Origin: Micropterus salmoides
Taxonomy: Eukaryota; Chordata; Actinopteri; Centrarchiformes; Centrarchidae
Direction of reading: 5' to 3'
Assembly: GCF_014851395.1 (NCBI RefSeq)
Contig: NW_024042261.1
Span: 37,721,942-37,785,941 of the forward strand
Length of the DNA: 64,000 nucleotides
The notes below the pieces were generated by a model. That model was not told the DNA's origin. It did no database searches and saw only the letters and a list, made by a program, of their open reading frames with translations. Shown one piece after another: positions 1-11,737 of the stretch. The translations under genes were made by a program, and so were the position numbers. How positions within the stretch are numbered: the stretch's first letter is position 1; each line of letters opens with the position of its first letter.

Positions 1-133
1 TTCCCCAAATTTCTTTCTAACCTAGCTTGATTTTAATTTAAAATATTGGTTTAAATAAAGTTCATGCCAGTCAAACCAAACTCATTCTGTAGCAGCAGTC
101 ACTGAGGCTAAAAAGACTGTCCTGAAGTCCTAC

Positions 134-176
134 CTGAGCTCCAGAGCAACATGAACACCACCAGTACGTGCTCCAT
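134..176 (-). CDS. Putative first coding exon (signal peptide), copy 1; gene continues off the left edge
   Basis: On the minus strand an ATG at 176 opens 14 codons (MEHVLVVFMLLWSS) plus one base, followed at once by a GTAGGAC splice donor at 133. The peptide is a short hydrophobic leader, and the phase-1 exit is the usual form of a leader exon in secreted or immunoglobulin-superfamily genes. A TATATAA motif lies about 55 bases upstream at 232-238, leaving room for a short 5' UTR. The next exon would lie at positions below 134, outside the window, so the protein family cannot be told. A second copy lies at 7474-7516. It could be a live gene start or a relic; identical splice and start signals in both copies favour function. 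Confidence 0.45.
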
Positions 177-231
177 GTCCAGTTGTTGTGTTGTCCATAT
201 GAGCATTCTAGCTTCATTTACTTGCTTAATC

Positions 232-238
232 TTATATA
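232..238 (-). promoter_or_regulatory. TATA box of the copy-1 leader exon
   Basis: The minus strand reads GCTATATAAG here, about 55 bases upstream of the ATG at 176. The aligned position of the second copy carries TATAAGA (7584-7590), so the element is kept in both. Confidence 0.4.
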
Positions 239-356
239 GCTCTCTTCTGCCGGTCAGATGTGCAGTTTCCTCTTCATCTTTAAATTTCCTTATCAGAATT
301 TGTGTGGTTTCTTGCTTAACATGACTGCCAACACTTTGGCATTTGTCAACAGAAAG

Positions 357-3288
357 CTAATTGATAACCAGACCTGTCGTCAGGGTTGATCAAAGGGCAC
401 AGATAACCCCGGCCCAAGGCCCAGGGGGTCCATGCAAAGGTCTATGGTTGACCCGTAAATCGGATCAAGGACAATACTTTACTTACAGTCTAATATGAAT
501 AAGGAAACCTTTTAGATGTATTTACATGATAAATAAATGTATTATTATCATTACAACATATTTCATACTTCATACGTCATCTGATAACACACCCCCGCTG
601 TTATGTGAATGGTATGGTCGAAACATTTGGCCAGATGTGCAGAGCATGCATATGTAAAGAAAGTCACTGTAAACAACACTGCAGCCTGTCAGGGGCCCAG
701 AAAAAGAAAAGCCAAAACACAGTGAGGAAAATAAAATGATAGGGACGACAAATTTCTGGCCAAATACAGTGTTAAGAAGCACCATGTAGCCCATGTATGA
801 CAGGAGGAGGTGAGGAGCTAACAGTTAGGCAGACTAGCAAAGCTAAACTTGCTTAATAACCTTTAACACCCGAGCTGCCAACTGTCTGGCATCGAGCGTT
901 GGACTCAGGCAATTGACAATTTTCACACGCTCTTACGCTACACATCAATTTTCTCACGCAGTGAAAAACAAATGTGTAAAATGAATAACGAGTCGGGGCG
1001 AGTGAACTCCACCCAGCTGATGCGACATCGGCAAGATGCACTGTGAGTAACTAACTGAAAGAGGTTTTTTTTTAAATAAACATCTAAAATCTGAGGCACA
1101 GATGTCCTCTGTTTGGGACTGTGAGCTGCACTTTATCTGAGGTGCTGAAGTTAATGTGAGGGAATTTGTGACAAGATTTTTGTCTGGTCAAAAGCATGGC
1201 TACCGATACATTCAGTGTCAATGAACATTAAAACATGGGAAAATCAAAACAACGCTGAAATTAAATAAATAATATTTGTTCATGAAGTCACCTGTCTGTC
1301 ATTAGAAAAAACACAACAACTGTGGGTATGTAAGAGTGTATGACAATGGTTGCCGTTGATGTCATGTGAGCTGGTTGGAAAACACAGGAAAACGGTGTTA
1401 CAGGAAAGTCGGTCGTGAAAGCAGGTCACCTGAGGCTGTTAACAGTGACTGATGAGGTCTTATGCAACCTGTCTATTAACAGTTTCTTACAGCAGGCTGT
1501 TGGTCCTTCGTCCAGTAACAGATGTCTGCTAGTAGCTCTTATACTCTGTACACGTTTGGATAACTTTAACAAAACTTTGTTTGTTCAGGGTTTTTTTCTT
1601 TAACAAGACAAAAACATAATCAAAGGTTGCTCATAGTAAAATCCTAGTGATTTCCAGGGAATTTTAGGGACTTTCCAAGGTTTCCAAGGAAAAGTAATTT
1701 TTTCATGCAGGTGGCCTCTTTGGACTGACATTCTTACCACAAAAGGCTCCTTATCTCCCTTTTGCTGGTGGTGTTTACTTATCTTCTGACCTCCATTTGT
1801 CCACATGCATGTGTATACTCTCCTCCTTTGGTGGGTGGTAATAACCTCTCTCCTACGCTCAGGCTTGATGCGGATCACTCTTGTAACACATACATCCCTG
1901 CACTCATGTCCACAGATAATAATTTGGATTCGTGTCAAAAGATAAAAATTTGCACTCATGGTCACAAATCCTCCCTCCTGCACCTGGATCCTTTTCTCCA
2001 TGCATGTCAACAATTAATGCAATGGTCTTTGGTCCTAGGCCTTTTATATCTTGGAGTGTAGACTCATCACAATTATGGTCTTTGGTTAAAACAAAAATCA
2101 TTATACAGAGTGATTGATTTAAATCTTTGTATACATTTGCATATATAAGATTGGAGAAACAACTCATCATGCAGACTCATCGTGTATAACATAATGTATA
2201 ATGATGATTCAAAAATTAGGATACCAAAAAATACTCAACATATGTGTGAAAAGGTTGTGACCTCACATAAAAATTATCCACTTGCCAGGTTTCTCTGTTT
2301 CCTCTGACGGCCTGCAGGCCTATTCCTATGTGAAGACTCCGGGTCAGATTTTCCGGGAAATCCATTGGCTGTGATTGCATGCTGAAACCTTTCAACACAT
2401 TAAACTGTTAAGATAATGCAACATAATGGTGCAGGAAAACACCACAGTGGAAGGCTCATCCACTGTAGTACCCTTACTTACTGCAGTCAAACTGATATAA
2501 AGTGTGGCAATAATCACATTTATAATATTCATTCCCGCTCACTAACCATTTCTAATAAATTTAGTTGTGCTCACATTGCTGAGCCTCCTGTGAAAGATAA
2601 CGTTACACAAACAGTTATTAAAAAGGCAAGCTAACACTGACATATTGCTAAATTCATTAAATGCAACGTTATCATGAAATGAGCATGGAGTAGTCAAGCT
2701 CATAAAAATATTAAGGTTGCAGTGGGAGTTTGCCTGAGTTTCCAGCGTGTTGTGTGAAGCTTTTTCCTGGTGTGTCAGAAGTGTGAGCATGCATACAAGC
2801 ATACACCAGGTTGCAATTTAAAAACCACACCACTAGTGGCCGCTGAAAACTACATATTGCCCCTTTAATATGAAGCGAGATTGACAAAAAACAAGAAATG
2901 GGGTTTTTTTCATATCAAAAATATACGCAACTATGGTGAGTAAAGAAACTTTAAACTAAAGTAAAACTTCAAAGGTAGTTAAAGTAAATTTAAGTGTAGA
3001 TTAAATTTCCCTTTCTTGGAAAAAAAACAAGTGTTTTAACATATCTCAAAAACAGGATGTCAAAAGTTCAAAAGAATTACCACTTCCCCAGGTCCTGCCT
3101 ACACAAAGCTTAACCTGAGCTGTCTTCTGGGGCCCTAGAAGCCTACCTCCGACAGGGAACTCTCCACCCAGGATTCGCCCTGAAAATAATAAAGGAAGTC
3201 CAAGTGTCCACGGGAAAGACTGCTGTGCAGCCTATCTGAACACAACTGAAAAGGATTTGCAGAGGACAGAATAGGAGCAGTAGTAAGG
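357..3288. other. No gene recognised; AT-rich non-coding DNA
   Basis: Open frames here are short, lack splice context and resemble no family I know. Bases 1640-1700 read like a degraded interspersed repeat. No tRNA, tandem array or transposon end was recognised. If the leader exon at 7474-7516 belongs to a gene that ends before the copy-1 promoter, its remaining exons would have to lie within 239-7370, and I could not find them. Confidence 0.5.
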
Positions 3289-6200
3289 GGGGTCGAAAGT
3301 AACACACAGGAAGGTTGAAAGTAACACACAGGAAGGTTGAAAGTAACACACAGGAGGGTTGAAAGGAGGGTCGAAAGTAACACACAGGAGAGTTGAAAGG
3401 AGAGTCGAAAGTGACACACAGGAGGGTCGAAAGTAACACACAGGAGGGTTGAAAGGAAGGTCGAAAGTAACACACAGAAGGGTCGAAAGTAACACACAGG
3501 AGGGTTGAAAGGAGGGTTGAAAGTAACGCACAGGAGGGTCGAAAGAAACACACAGGAGAGTTGAAAGGAGGGTCGAAAATAACACACAGGAGGGTTGAAA
3601 GGAGGGTCGAAAGTAACACACAGGAGGGTCGAAAGGAGGATTGAAAGTAATACACAGGAGGGTTGAAAGGAGGGTTGAAAGGAAGGTCGAAAGTAATACA
3701 CAGGAGGGTTGAAAGGAATACACAGGAGGGTTGAAAGAAACACTCAGAAAGGTTGAAAGGAGAGTCGAAAGTAACAGGAGGGATGAAAGTAACACACAGG
3801 AGGGTTGAAAGTAACACACAGGAGGGTCGAAAGTAACACACAGGAGGGTTGAAAGGAAGGTCGAAAGTAACACACAGAAGGGTTGAAAGGAGGATTGAAA
3901 GTAACACAGGAGGGTTGAAAGTAACACAAAGAAGGGTTGAAAGGAGGATTGACAGTAACACACAGGAGGGTAGAAAGGAGGGTTGAAAGTAATACACAGG
4001 AGGGTTGAAAGGAGGGTTGAAAGTAACACACAGGAGGGTCGAAAGTAACACACAGGAGGGTTGAAAGGAGGATTGAAAGTAATACACAGGAGGGTTGAAA
4101 GGAGGGTTGAAAGTAACACACAGGAGGGTTGAAAGGAAGGTCGAAAGTAACACACGAGGGTTGAAAGGAGGGTTAAAAGTAACACACAGGAGGGTTGAAA
4201 GGAGAGTTGAAAGTAACACACAGGAGGGTAGAAAGGAAGGTCGAAAGTAACACACAGGAGGGTTGAAAGGAGGGTTGAAAGTAACACACAGGAGGGTCGA
4301 AAGTAACACACAGGAGGGTTGAAAGGAGGATTGACAGTAACACACAGGAGGGTTGAAAGGAGGGTTGAAAGTAACACACAGGAGGGTTGAAAGGAGGGTT
4401 GAAAGTAACACACAGGAGGGTCGAAAGTAACACACACGAGGGTTGAAAGGAGGGTTGAAAGTAACACACAGAAGGGTAGAAAGGAGGGTTGAAAGTAACA
4501 CACAGGAGGGTAGAAAGGAAGGTCGAAAGTAACACACAGGAGGGTTGAAAGGAAGGTCGAAAGTAACACACGAGGGTTGAAAGGAGGGTTAAAAGTAACA
4601 CACAGGAGAGTTGAAAGGAGAGTTGAAAGTAACACACAGGAGGGTAGAAAGGAAGGTCGAAAGTAACACACAGGAGGGTTGAAAGGAGGGTTGAAAGTAA
4701 CACACAGGAGGGTCGAAAGTAACACACAGGAGGGTTGAAAGGAAGGTCGAAAGTAACACACAGGAGGGTTGAAAGGAGGGTTGAAAGTAACACACAGGAA
4801 GGTTGAAAGGAGGGTTGAAAGTAACACACAGGAGGGTCGAAAGTAACACACAGGAGGGTTGAAAGGAGGATTGAAAGTAATACACAGGAGGGTTGAAAGG
4901 AGGGTTGAAAGGAGGGTTGAAAGTAACACACAGGAGGGTTGAAAGGAGGGTTGAAAGTAATACACAGGAGGGTTGAAAGGAGGGTTGAAAGTAACACACA
5001 GGAGGGTTGAAAGGAGGATTGAAAGTAATACACAGGAGGGTTGAAAGGAGGGTTGAAAGTAATACACAGGAGGGTTGAAAGAAGGATTGAAAGTAACACA
5101 CAGGAGGGTTGAAAGGAGGGTTGAAAGTAACACACAGGAGGGTCGAAAGTAACACACAGAAGGGTTGAAAGGAGAGTCGAAAGTAACACAGGAGAGTTGA
5201 AAGGAGGGTCGAAAATAACACACAGGAGGGTTGAAAGGAGGGTCGAAAGTAACACACAGGAGGGTCGAAAGGAGGGTTGAAAGTAATACACAGGAGGGTT
5301 GAAAGGAGGGTTGAAAGTAATACACAGGAGGGTTGAAAGGAACACACAGAAGGGTTGAAAGGAGAGTCGAAAGTAACACAGGAGGGATGAAAGTAACACA
5401 TAGGAGGGTTGAAAGTAACACACAGGAGGGTCGAAAGTAACACACAGGAGGGTTGAAAGGAAGGTCGAAAGTAACACACAGAAGGGTTGAAAGGAGCATT
5501 GAAAGTAACACAGGAGGGTTGAAAGTAACACACAGAAGGGTTGAAAGGAGGATTGACAGTAACACACAGGAGGGTTGAAAGGAGGGTTGAAAGTAACACA
5601 CGAGGGTTGAAAGGAGGGTTGAAAGTAACACACAGGAGGGTCGAAAGTAACACACAGGAGGGTTGAAAGGAGGATTGAAAGTAATACACAGGAGGGTTGA
5701 AAGGACAGTTGAAAGTAACACACAGGAGGGTTGAAAGGAAGGTCGAAAGTAACACACGAGGGTTGAAAGTAACACACAGGAGGGTTGAAAGGAGGGTTGA
5801 AAGTAACACACAGGAGGGTAGAAAGGAAGGTCGAAAGTAACACACAGGAGGGTTGAAAGGAGGGTTGACAGTAACACACAGGAGGGTTGAAAGGAGGGTT
5901 GAAAGTAACACACGAGGGTTGAAAGGAGGGTTGAAAGTAACACACAGGAGGGTCGAAAGTAACACACAGGAGGGTTGAAAGGAGGATTGAAAGTAATACA
6001 CAGGAGGGTTGAAAGGACAGTTGAAAGTAACACACAGGAGGGTTGAAAGGAAGGTCGAAAGTAACACACGAGGGTTGAAAGTAACACACAGGAGGGTTGA
6101 AAGGAGGGTTGAAAGTAACACACAGGAGGGTAGAAAGGAAGGTCGAAAGTAACACACAGGAGGGTTGAAAGGAGGGTTGAAAGTAACACACAGGAGGGTT

Positions 6201-6752
6201 GAAAGGAGGGTTGATAGTAACACACAGGAGGGTAGAAAGGAAGGTCGAAAGTAACACACAGGAGGGTTGAAAGGAGGGTTGAAAGTAACACACAGGAGGG
6301 TCGAAAGGAGGGTTGAAAGTAACACACAGGAGGGTCGAAAGTAACACACAGGAGGGTTGAAAGGAAGGTCGAAAGTAACACACAGGAGGGTTGAAAGGAG
6401 GATTGAAAGTAACACACAGGAGGGTTGAAAGGAGGGTTGAAAGTAACACACAGGAGGGTTGAAAGTAACACACAGGAGGGTCGAAAGTAACACACAGGAG
6501 GGTCGAAAGTAACACACAGGAGGGTTGAAAGGAGGGTTGAAAGAGGGTTGAAAGTAACACACAGGAGGGTTGAAAGTAACACACAGGAGGGTCGAAAATA
6601 ACACAGAGGAGGGTCGAAAGTAACACACAGGAGGGTTGAAAGGAGGGTTGAAAGTAACACACAGGAGGGTTGAAAGTAACACACAGGAGGGTCGAAAGTA
6701 ACACACAGGAGTGTCGAAAGTAACACACAGGAGGGTCGAAAGTAACACACAC
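3289..6752. repeat. 3.5 kb minisatellite with 22-bp and 12-bp modules
   Basis: The array is built from two interleaved modules: a 22-mer starting GAAAGTAACACACAGGAGGG and a 12-mer, GAAAGGAGGGTT. They occur singly or alternately in irregular order, with variants such as GGTCGAAAG, GGTAGAAAG and AGAAGGG. The plus strand is purine-rich. No stop codon occurs in any minus-strand frame over most of the array, which produces very long artificial open frames of Cys/Phe/Leu/Ser-rich repeats. Long near-identical stretches (for example about 5600-5850 against 5890-6150) show recent expansion in larger blocks. Confidence 0.95.
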
Positions 6753-7370
6753 ATCATGCAATTAATATTAAATTAACTAGGAGGTTCTGAATACTTAACT
6801 GTCGTGCATAAATCCTAGGCCTAGGACCAAGCAAGATAAAGATTAATAATTTAAGGGGCCTTTGAGGGTTAAGCCTTGGTTTTAGGATTAAGGTGGGATA
6901 TAAAGATCAGGGTTGGGGATGGCAAACAGTTTTGAACTCTTCTAATTTCCACCAGCATCATCAAACAACACATTGCAAAGAACATTTAAATAAGGTTAAA
7001 TATTCAAAAAACCACCAATCATACGCATGTTTGACTGGTTGTCTTATATAAAGCATGTTTGATCACAGAACTTTAGAGATGTCTGAGATCCAAGCTCACT
7101 TTTCCAGCCTGTCTCAACTGTGTGCATATTGTAGATTGGGAGTTAACAGACTGTACATGATAGGACATGATAGGAAGTATGCTATCATCTTAGATTGACC
7201 TATTTGTGATTAACACTTATCAATCCTCCAATATCACACAGTTTCTAAATTTTCAAGTAGAATCTAAACAAGTTGCCCTCAGTCAGTCCATATTTCTCTA
7301 CAGACCTTACAGCTGTAACTGAAACACTTAAAGATGATTCATCATTTTATCCTATATTTTTAGACTTGCT
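6753..7370. other. No gene recognised
   Basis: AT-rich sequence between the minisatellite and the second duplicated promoter segment. I see no exon, RNA gene or transposon end. Confidence 0.5.
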
Positions 7371-7713
7371 TGACTATAATTTAAAATGATGGTTTAACTG
7401 AAGTTTATGTATCTGCCAGTGGGTCAGTCAATCCAAGCTCATGCTGTGTGAGCAGCAGTCAGTGAAGTCCTACCTGAGCTCCAGAGCAACATGAACACCA
7501 CCAGTATGTGATCCATGTCCAGTTGGCATGTTGTCCATATCAGTGTATCAGTGTATCCATCTTCCTCATTTACTGTCTCTTGATCTTATACTCTGTAACA
7601 GCTCTCCTCTGCGGTTTCCTCTTCATCTATTAATTTCCTTATCAGGCTTCTTGTGGTTTCTCTCTTAAAGTCACAGCAACTATTTGGCAGGATTTGCCAA
7701 CAGGAAGCTAATT
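7371..7713 (-). repeat. Duplicated segment, copy 2 (pairs with about 31-356)
   Basis: Aligns with 31-356 in the same orientation, including the leader exon, splice donor and TATA region. The two copies differ at a few percent to tens of percent of positions by eye, so the duplication is not very recent. Confidence 0.6.
7474..7516 (-). CDS. Putative first coding exon (signal peptide), copy 2
   Basis: The minus-strand ATG at 7516 opens MDHILVVFMLLWSS plus one base, then a GTAGGAC donor at 7473. The only amino-acid changes from copy 1 are E to D and V to I, both conservative, while the flanks have diverged more. The upstream TATAAGA at 7584-7590 is in the expected place. The downstream exons were not recognised before the minisatellite at 6752 or beyond it. 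It may be the start of a secreted or membrane immune-type protein, but the exon alone cannot show the family. Confidence 0.45.
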
Positions 7714-9050
7714 GATTTTGTGATAATTATATACTGGCATGTGCCCCATCAAGATGTTTTTAACATCTAAAATCATTTCAATTTTATTAATTAAATTTCA
7801 GGTACTGCAGCACCATTTACTTTACATCAGGACTGTGTTCTGCTGTTTGGGGAGCCTGAAGGGGAGAATATTTTTTCCATTTAAAAATGTTGCAGCCCTT
7901 TTTATCTGCTTTGAATGTTTTATACCCTAGATTTAGTTTATTTGCACTGGTTGCCAGTTTCTGCATTTTTAAATCCTAGGCTGCTCATTACTTACAAGCC
8001 TTTATAGATTAACAAGTGTTGCGCCACAGTACATTGGTAAACTTTGAATCTACTAGACTTTCTAAAAAACAATTCAGAGTAAGAGATTTTAGCAACATTT
8101 ATCAATTTTAAGTTTGTCATCATTTTCTCTTCTCAAAGTCTTCACTCTCTTCCTGTAGACTTACTTAGCAACAGTGTTTTTCATTGATGGTGTTTGGCAG
8201 CTGTAGTTTAGTTCAGTTCCAAACTCTTATTTTTTTTCCAAAATACTGTTACATGCATAACACCTTCCACAATCATGGACAAACCTGTCTCATTAATTCA
8301 CTGTAATGGGAAATGTATTTTAAACTGCTTGATTTCTTTTACTTCTCTGTTAATGTTAAAGTGATAAACACTTTGTCTGGTTTTAGTTCTTTTACACCTT
8401 GCTTTAAGTTCAGAGAGTGTACTCAGAATAGGGAGGCCTACAAAACTGTAACCTGTGGTTAAGAACTGCAGGTTGCTGTTTCTAGCAACAAACTAGTGAA
8501 CCATTTGTGACTTTAATGTCACAGTGTTTAAAAAAATGCACATGAAGGAGGTCTTCGCTTTATGGCTGTGGAGACCCTTGATCTCTGTACAGCTTGAGCC
8601 TATTTGCAAATGTGAAATACTGTAAATGTACTGAAAGACAGTTTTGGTTTCAATACAGATTTTCATATAACACAAAAAGAGTTAGCAGTGACCAAGGGCA
8701 ACAGAGCAGAAAGAAACTGGTGGGAAAAAAGCCTTATGGCTGTTTTAAAACACTGTTTTCAATTTTCTTATATCTGAATATGAAACAACAACCTTGGAGA
8801 TACTACTCTTTCCTCTGGGCTCCAGCATCTTCCTCTAGCCAGCCTTCAGTACTGGACCCCATAAGAACATACTCATTAATCTCAGTGTTCTCCTCTCGTC
8901 CCGGCCTCTGACTTTTTGTGGCCTGAAAAAACATGACAGTTTTGTTTTTGCAACTGTTCTCTTTTAATTAAATACAATTTTTTACAATTAAATACTCAAT
9001 TAAACATGAATTAAATGTGTGTATAGTAACTTAAGAGTCGAAGCAGAGTG
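7714..9050. other. No gene recognised; weak LINE-like remnant near 7950-8110
   Basis: AT-rich DNA. Around 7950-8110 broken frames faintly recall the C-terminal part of L2-type reverse transcriptases, but stops and frameshifts make this uncertain. The rest shows nothing I can name. Confidence 0.35.
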
Positions 9051-9059
9051 CAGCAATAA

Positions 9060-9870
9060 GTAATCATGTCCAGCAGGAGGACAACAAGACTTAACGATGA
9101 CATAATTTTAATTAAAGGTAAAGATGCTTTAAGTCACTTGAAACCATTGATACTAGAGATTGATGAAGTGCAACAAATATGCTACGGCAAGGGGGAGCCA
9201 GGACGACAGGTCAGCGGGGAGACCCACATTTAGAAATTGGGTCCCAAGCCCCAATAAAAACAAGCCCTTACGGCACAGAATCACTCAACATAAGGGCGAC
9301 TGACCTACGATTGAAGGTCATAACCAAGCTGGACCCCCAAGAACGACCAAGATTGCCAAGGCTAAGTGACAAAGTACCCTCTGAAAGTCTGCAGCACTAT
9401 ACTATCCCTACTAAAGCCATAACCGAGACCAATGAGCTGATGTACGCCACAGCAAATGTGATCCTAGAGATGCTTGTCTATAAGATGAACACCACAAGCC
9501 ACAAAGAGAATTACCCCCATGGAGGAAAAGGCTAGATGCCAAGAACAAGGCAACACAAAGAGAAGTTTGTCAACAGAAAGGTGCAAGGAAGGGGCTACCT
9601 AAGAAATACAACAATCTGTCGATACCTGAGGCTCTGGAGACTGCCAAACAAAGACTTATCGCTCTGGCTACCTGATACGAGGGAGAAGCAGAAGCCAGGA
9701 GAATAAACCGAATGGTTTAGTGGTGCCAGTGGTGATTGGAGCACTGGGGGCTGTGACCCCCAAACTGGGAGAGTGGCTCCAGCAGATTCCAGGTACTCCC
9801 AGGACTCTGGTAGGTGACCCGAGCTTGAGGATGACACATTCCACCCCGCAAGGACTGAGAGGGGGATTTA
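9060..9870 (+). mobile_element. Internally deleted non-LTR retrotransposon fragment
   Basis: Broken plus-strand frames carry motifs I associate with a fish and invertebrate LINE polyprotein. One frame (9179-9535) ends with a segment about nucleic-acid and peptide contacts of the N-terminal region. A second frame (about 9520-9720) includes IPEALETAKQRLIALA and then EAEARRINRMV. The last part (about 9720-9790) encodes VPVVIGALGAVTPKLGEWL, normally found at the extreme C-terminus. The reverse-transcriptase core that should lie between is absent, so the copy has a large internal deletion as well as frameshifts. It cannot be active. The clade was not determined. Confidence 0.6.
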
Positions 9871-9882
9871 TTTATATATATA

Positions 9883-10065
9883 ATCCCCTCCAAAAGTATT
9901 GGAACAGTAAGGCAAATTCCTTTGTGTTTGTTGTTCACTGAAGACATTTGGGTTTAAGATCAAAAGATGAGTCTGAGACAAGAGTTCAGAATTTCAGCTC
10001 TCATTTTGTGGTATTCACATCTAGATGTGTTAAACAACTCAGGACATAACACCCTTTGTTTGGAT
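9883..10065. mobile_element. Tc1-like transposon end (fragment)
   Basis: From CCCCTCCAAAAGTATTGGAA onward the sequence matches what I recall of a terminal region common to a family of fish Tc1-like elements, including the AAGACATTTGGGTTTAAGAT and CATCTAGATGTGTTAAACAA blocks. Only one end is present; no transposase or opposite end follows. Confidence 0.5.
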
Positions 10066-10089
10066 TACATAACTGGATCTGTGGTTGCG

Positions 10090-10567
10090 GGTCACCTGCT
10101 GCCCCCGTGTTCCTGCTCGACACCCTCTGCTACAACGACTATTGTTGCTAGTCTTATTGTTATTATTGTTATTATAATCATTAACATTACGATTGTTATC
10201 ATTAACACTACTATAAATATCTGTACCATTTTTCATTTAGTCTATAGCAACATCACCTTCACTGTCTGTATCTCTGTGTATATTGTGTAGGCTGCCTCCC
10301 TCCCCTCTCTCTCTCTCTCTCCTTCACCCCAACCGGTGGAGGCAGATGGCCGCCCACCCTGAGCCATGGTTCTGCTCGAGGTTTCTGCCTCTTAAAGGAA
10401 GTTTTTCCTTGCCTCTGTCGCCTAGTGCTGCTCTTGGTGGGAACTGTTGGGCTTCTGTAAATAGCATCACAGAGTACGGTCTAGACCTGCTCTTTTATGA
10501 AAAGCGCTGTGAGATAACTGTTGTTGTGATTTGGCGCTATATAAATAAAATTGAATTGAATTAAATA
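10090..10567 (+). mobile_element. Teleost interspersed repeat (LINE/SINE 3' tail type)
   Basis: Contains the block CCAACCGGTGGAGGCAGATG, then GAAGTTTTTCCTTGCC, then TTGGCGCTATATAAATAAAA, ending in GAATTGAATT short repeats. I recognise this order from many fish genomes as the 3' end of a very abundant interspersed repeat. A CT-rich microsatellite lies at 10300-10322. The repeat class is from memory and was not confirmed. Confidence 0.55.
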
Positions 10568-11470
10568 AACTTCAAGTGGAAATGCTGCGTGAGCCTAAGC
10601 AAGACAGTCAGATATACCTGCGGATTGGATTTTTCTGGATTTATTTTGAAATAACTGTACTGAAATGATCAGTAAATCAAAATACTATTTGAGGAACATC
10701 TTTGTTCTTTTTAATTGATATCTGTAGCACTACCATCACTATTGCTTTACATGTTATGTTGTGTTCTCGCCTTCTTCTGATTTATGTTTATTTCAAATCT
10801 CTTTTTAAAAGACAACTAAGTGCAGAAATGTGGAATTTAAATTGAATGTTTTTCTTTAATTCAAAACCAAAAACTGACGGAACTATTGAAATTCAGAGTT
10901 ACTTAGCAACAAACACACGGATGCAGTAAAAGTATAAGTACAAACGACACTGACTTAAACTGTTTCCTAATATTATTGAATAACATTTTAGAATCTGAAT
11001 TAAAATATTGTTGAAAAGAATTTTAAGCGTTACACTACATCATCTTGAACAGATTTCTTCATGTGGATGAATAATTTATATATAGTTATATTTTAATAAT
11101 AACCTCTTAGGACCCATTAACACTTTTACAATCTCATGTGAATAAAAATCAACATTTAAACATTGTATTTTAGGTTCATATTGTTTATAATTTCACCTAC
11201 AGGCAGATCATATCTGATCAATAACTTTCTGATTAACAAGCAATTTTCACAATAAAAGGGCTCTAACTTGCATTTTTGAACATATCTAAATCTATCTGTT
11301 AGTGTCCTCCTTCACAGACTGTGATGGACAAACAGAGAGACATTAACACAGTTTGTTCTGGAAGTGTTGGACATTTTTCACTGTTTTCTGACATTTGATA
11401 GAGAAAACAAAGAATCAAAGAAAAGAGAAAACTATGAGCAGGTTAACTGATGTTGGAAAAAGAGTTGCAG
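10568..11470. other. No gene recognised; AT-rich
   Basis: AT-rich DNA beyond the 3' end of sag. No exon, RNA gene or clear transposon was recognised. Confidence 0.5.
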
Positions 11471-11481
11471 CTCTGCCCTGT

Positions 11482-11487
11482 TTTATT
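11482..11487 (-). terminator. Candidate polyadenylation signal of sag
   Basis: The minus strand reads AATAAA about 250 bases past the sag stop codon at 11738, the first canonical signal I find downstream. The cleavage site was not determined. Confidence 0.4.
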
Positions 11488-11737
11488 TCCCAGTCCAGTG
11501 GTGCACTACCAGCGCCCCCTACAGGCTGCAGAGTTCATTACAGTTCTAACATGACAGAAGTCTGAACAGTAAAGGAGATGAACATGCGCAGTTTGTCCTG
11601 AGGGGGGCGCCACAGGAAACATTATGGAATCACTAAAATCATTATCTAGTGTCTTCAGGTCAAACTGTGTGTCTCTTCAGCTCTGGGCGGTGATGGACAG
11701 CAGGGACGGTCTGGACTGTGGCGGCCATATTTGTAGT

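Larger units (their letters stand above)
31..356 (-). repeat. Duplicated segment, copy 1 (pairs with about 7371-7713)
   Basis: This stretch and 7371-7713 align along their length, in the same order and orientation, with scattered substitutions and small indels. Shared blocks include the region around the leader exon, its intron start and the upstream TATA region. The copies are about 7.3 kb apart and look like a tandem gene or promoter duplication rather than a mobile repeat. Confidence 0.6.

Noticed and set aside
3143..6761. Minus-strand open frames up to 1172 codons
   Set aside because: They translate the 22/12-bp minisatellite and exist in several frames at once. There is no splice, start or family support.
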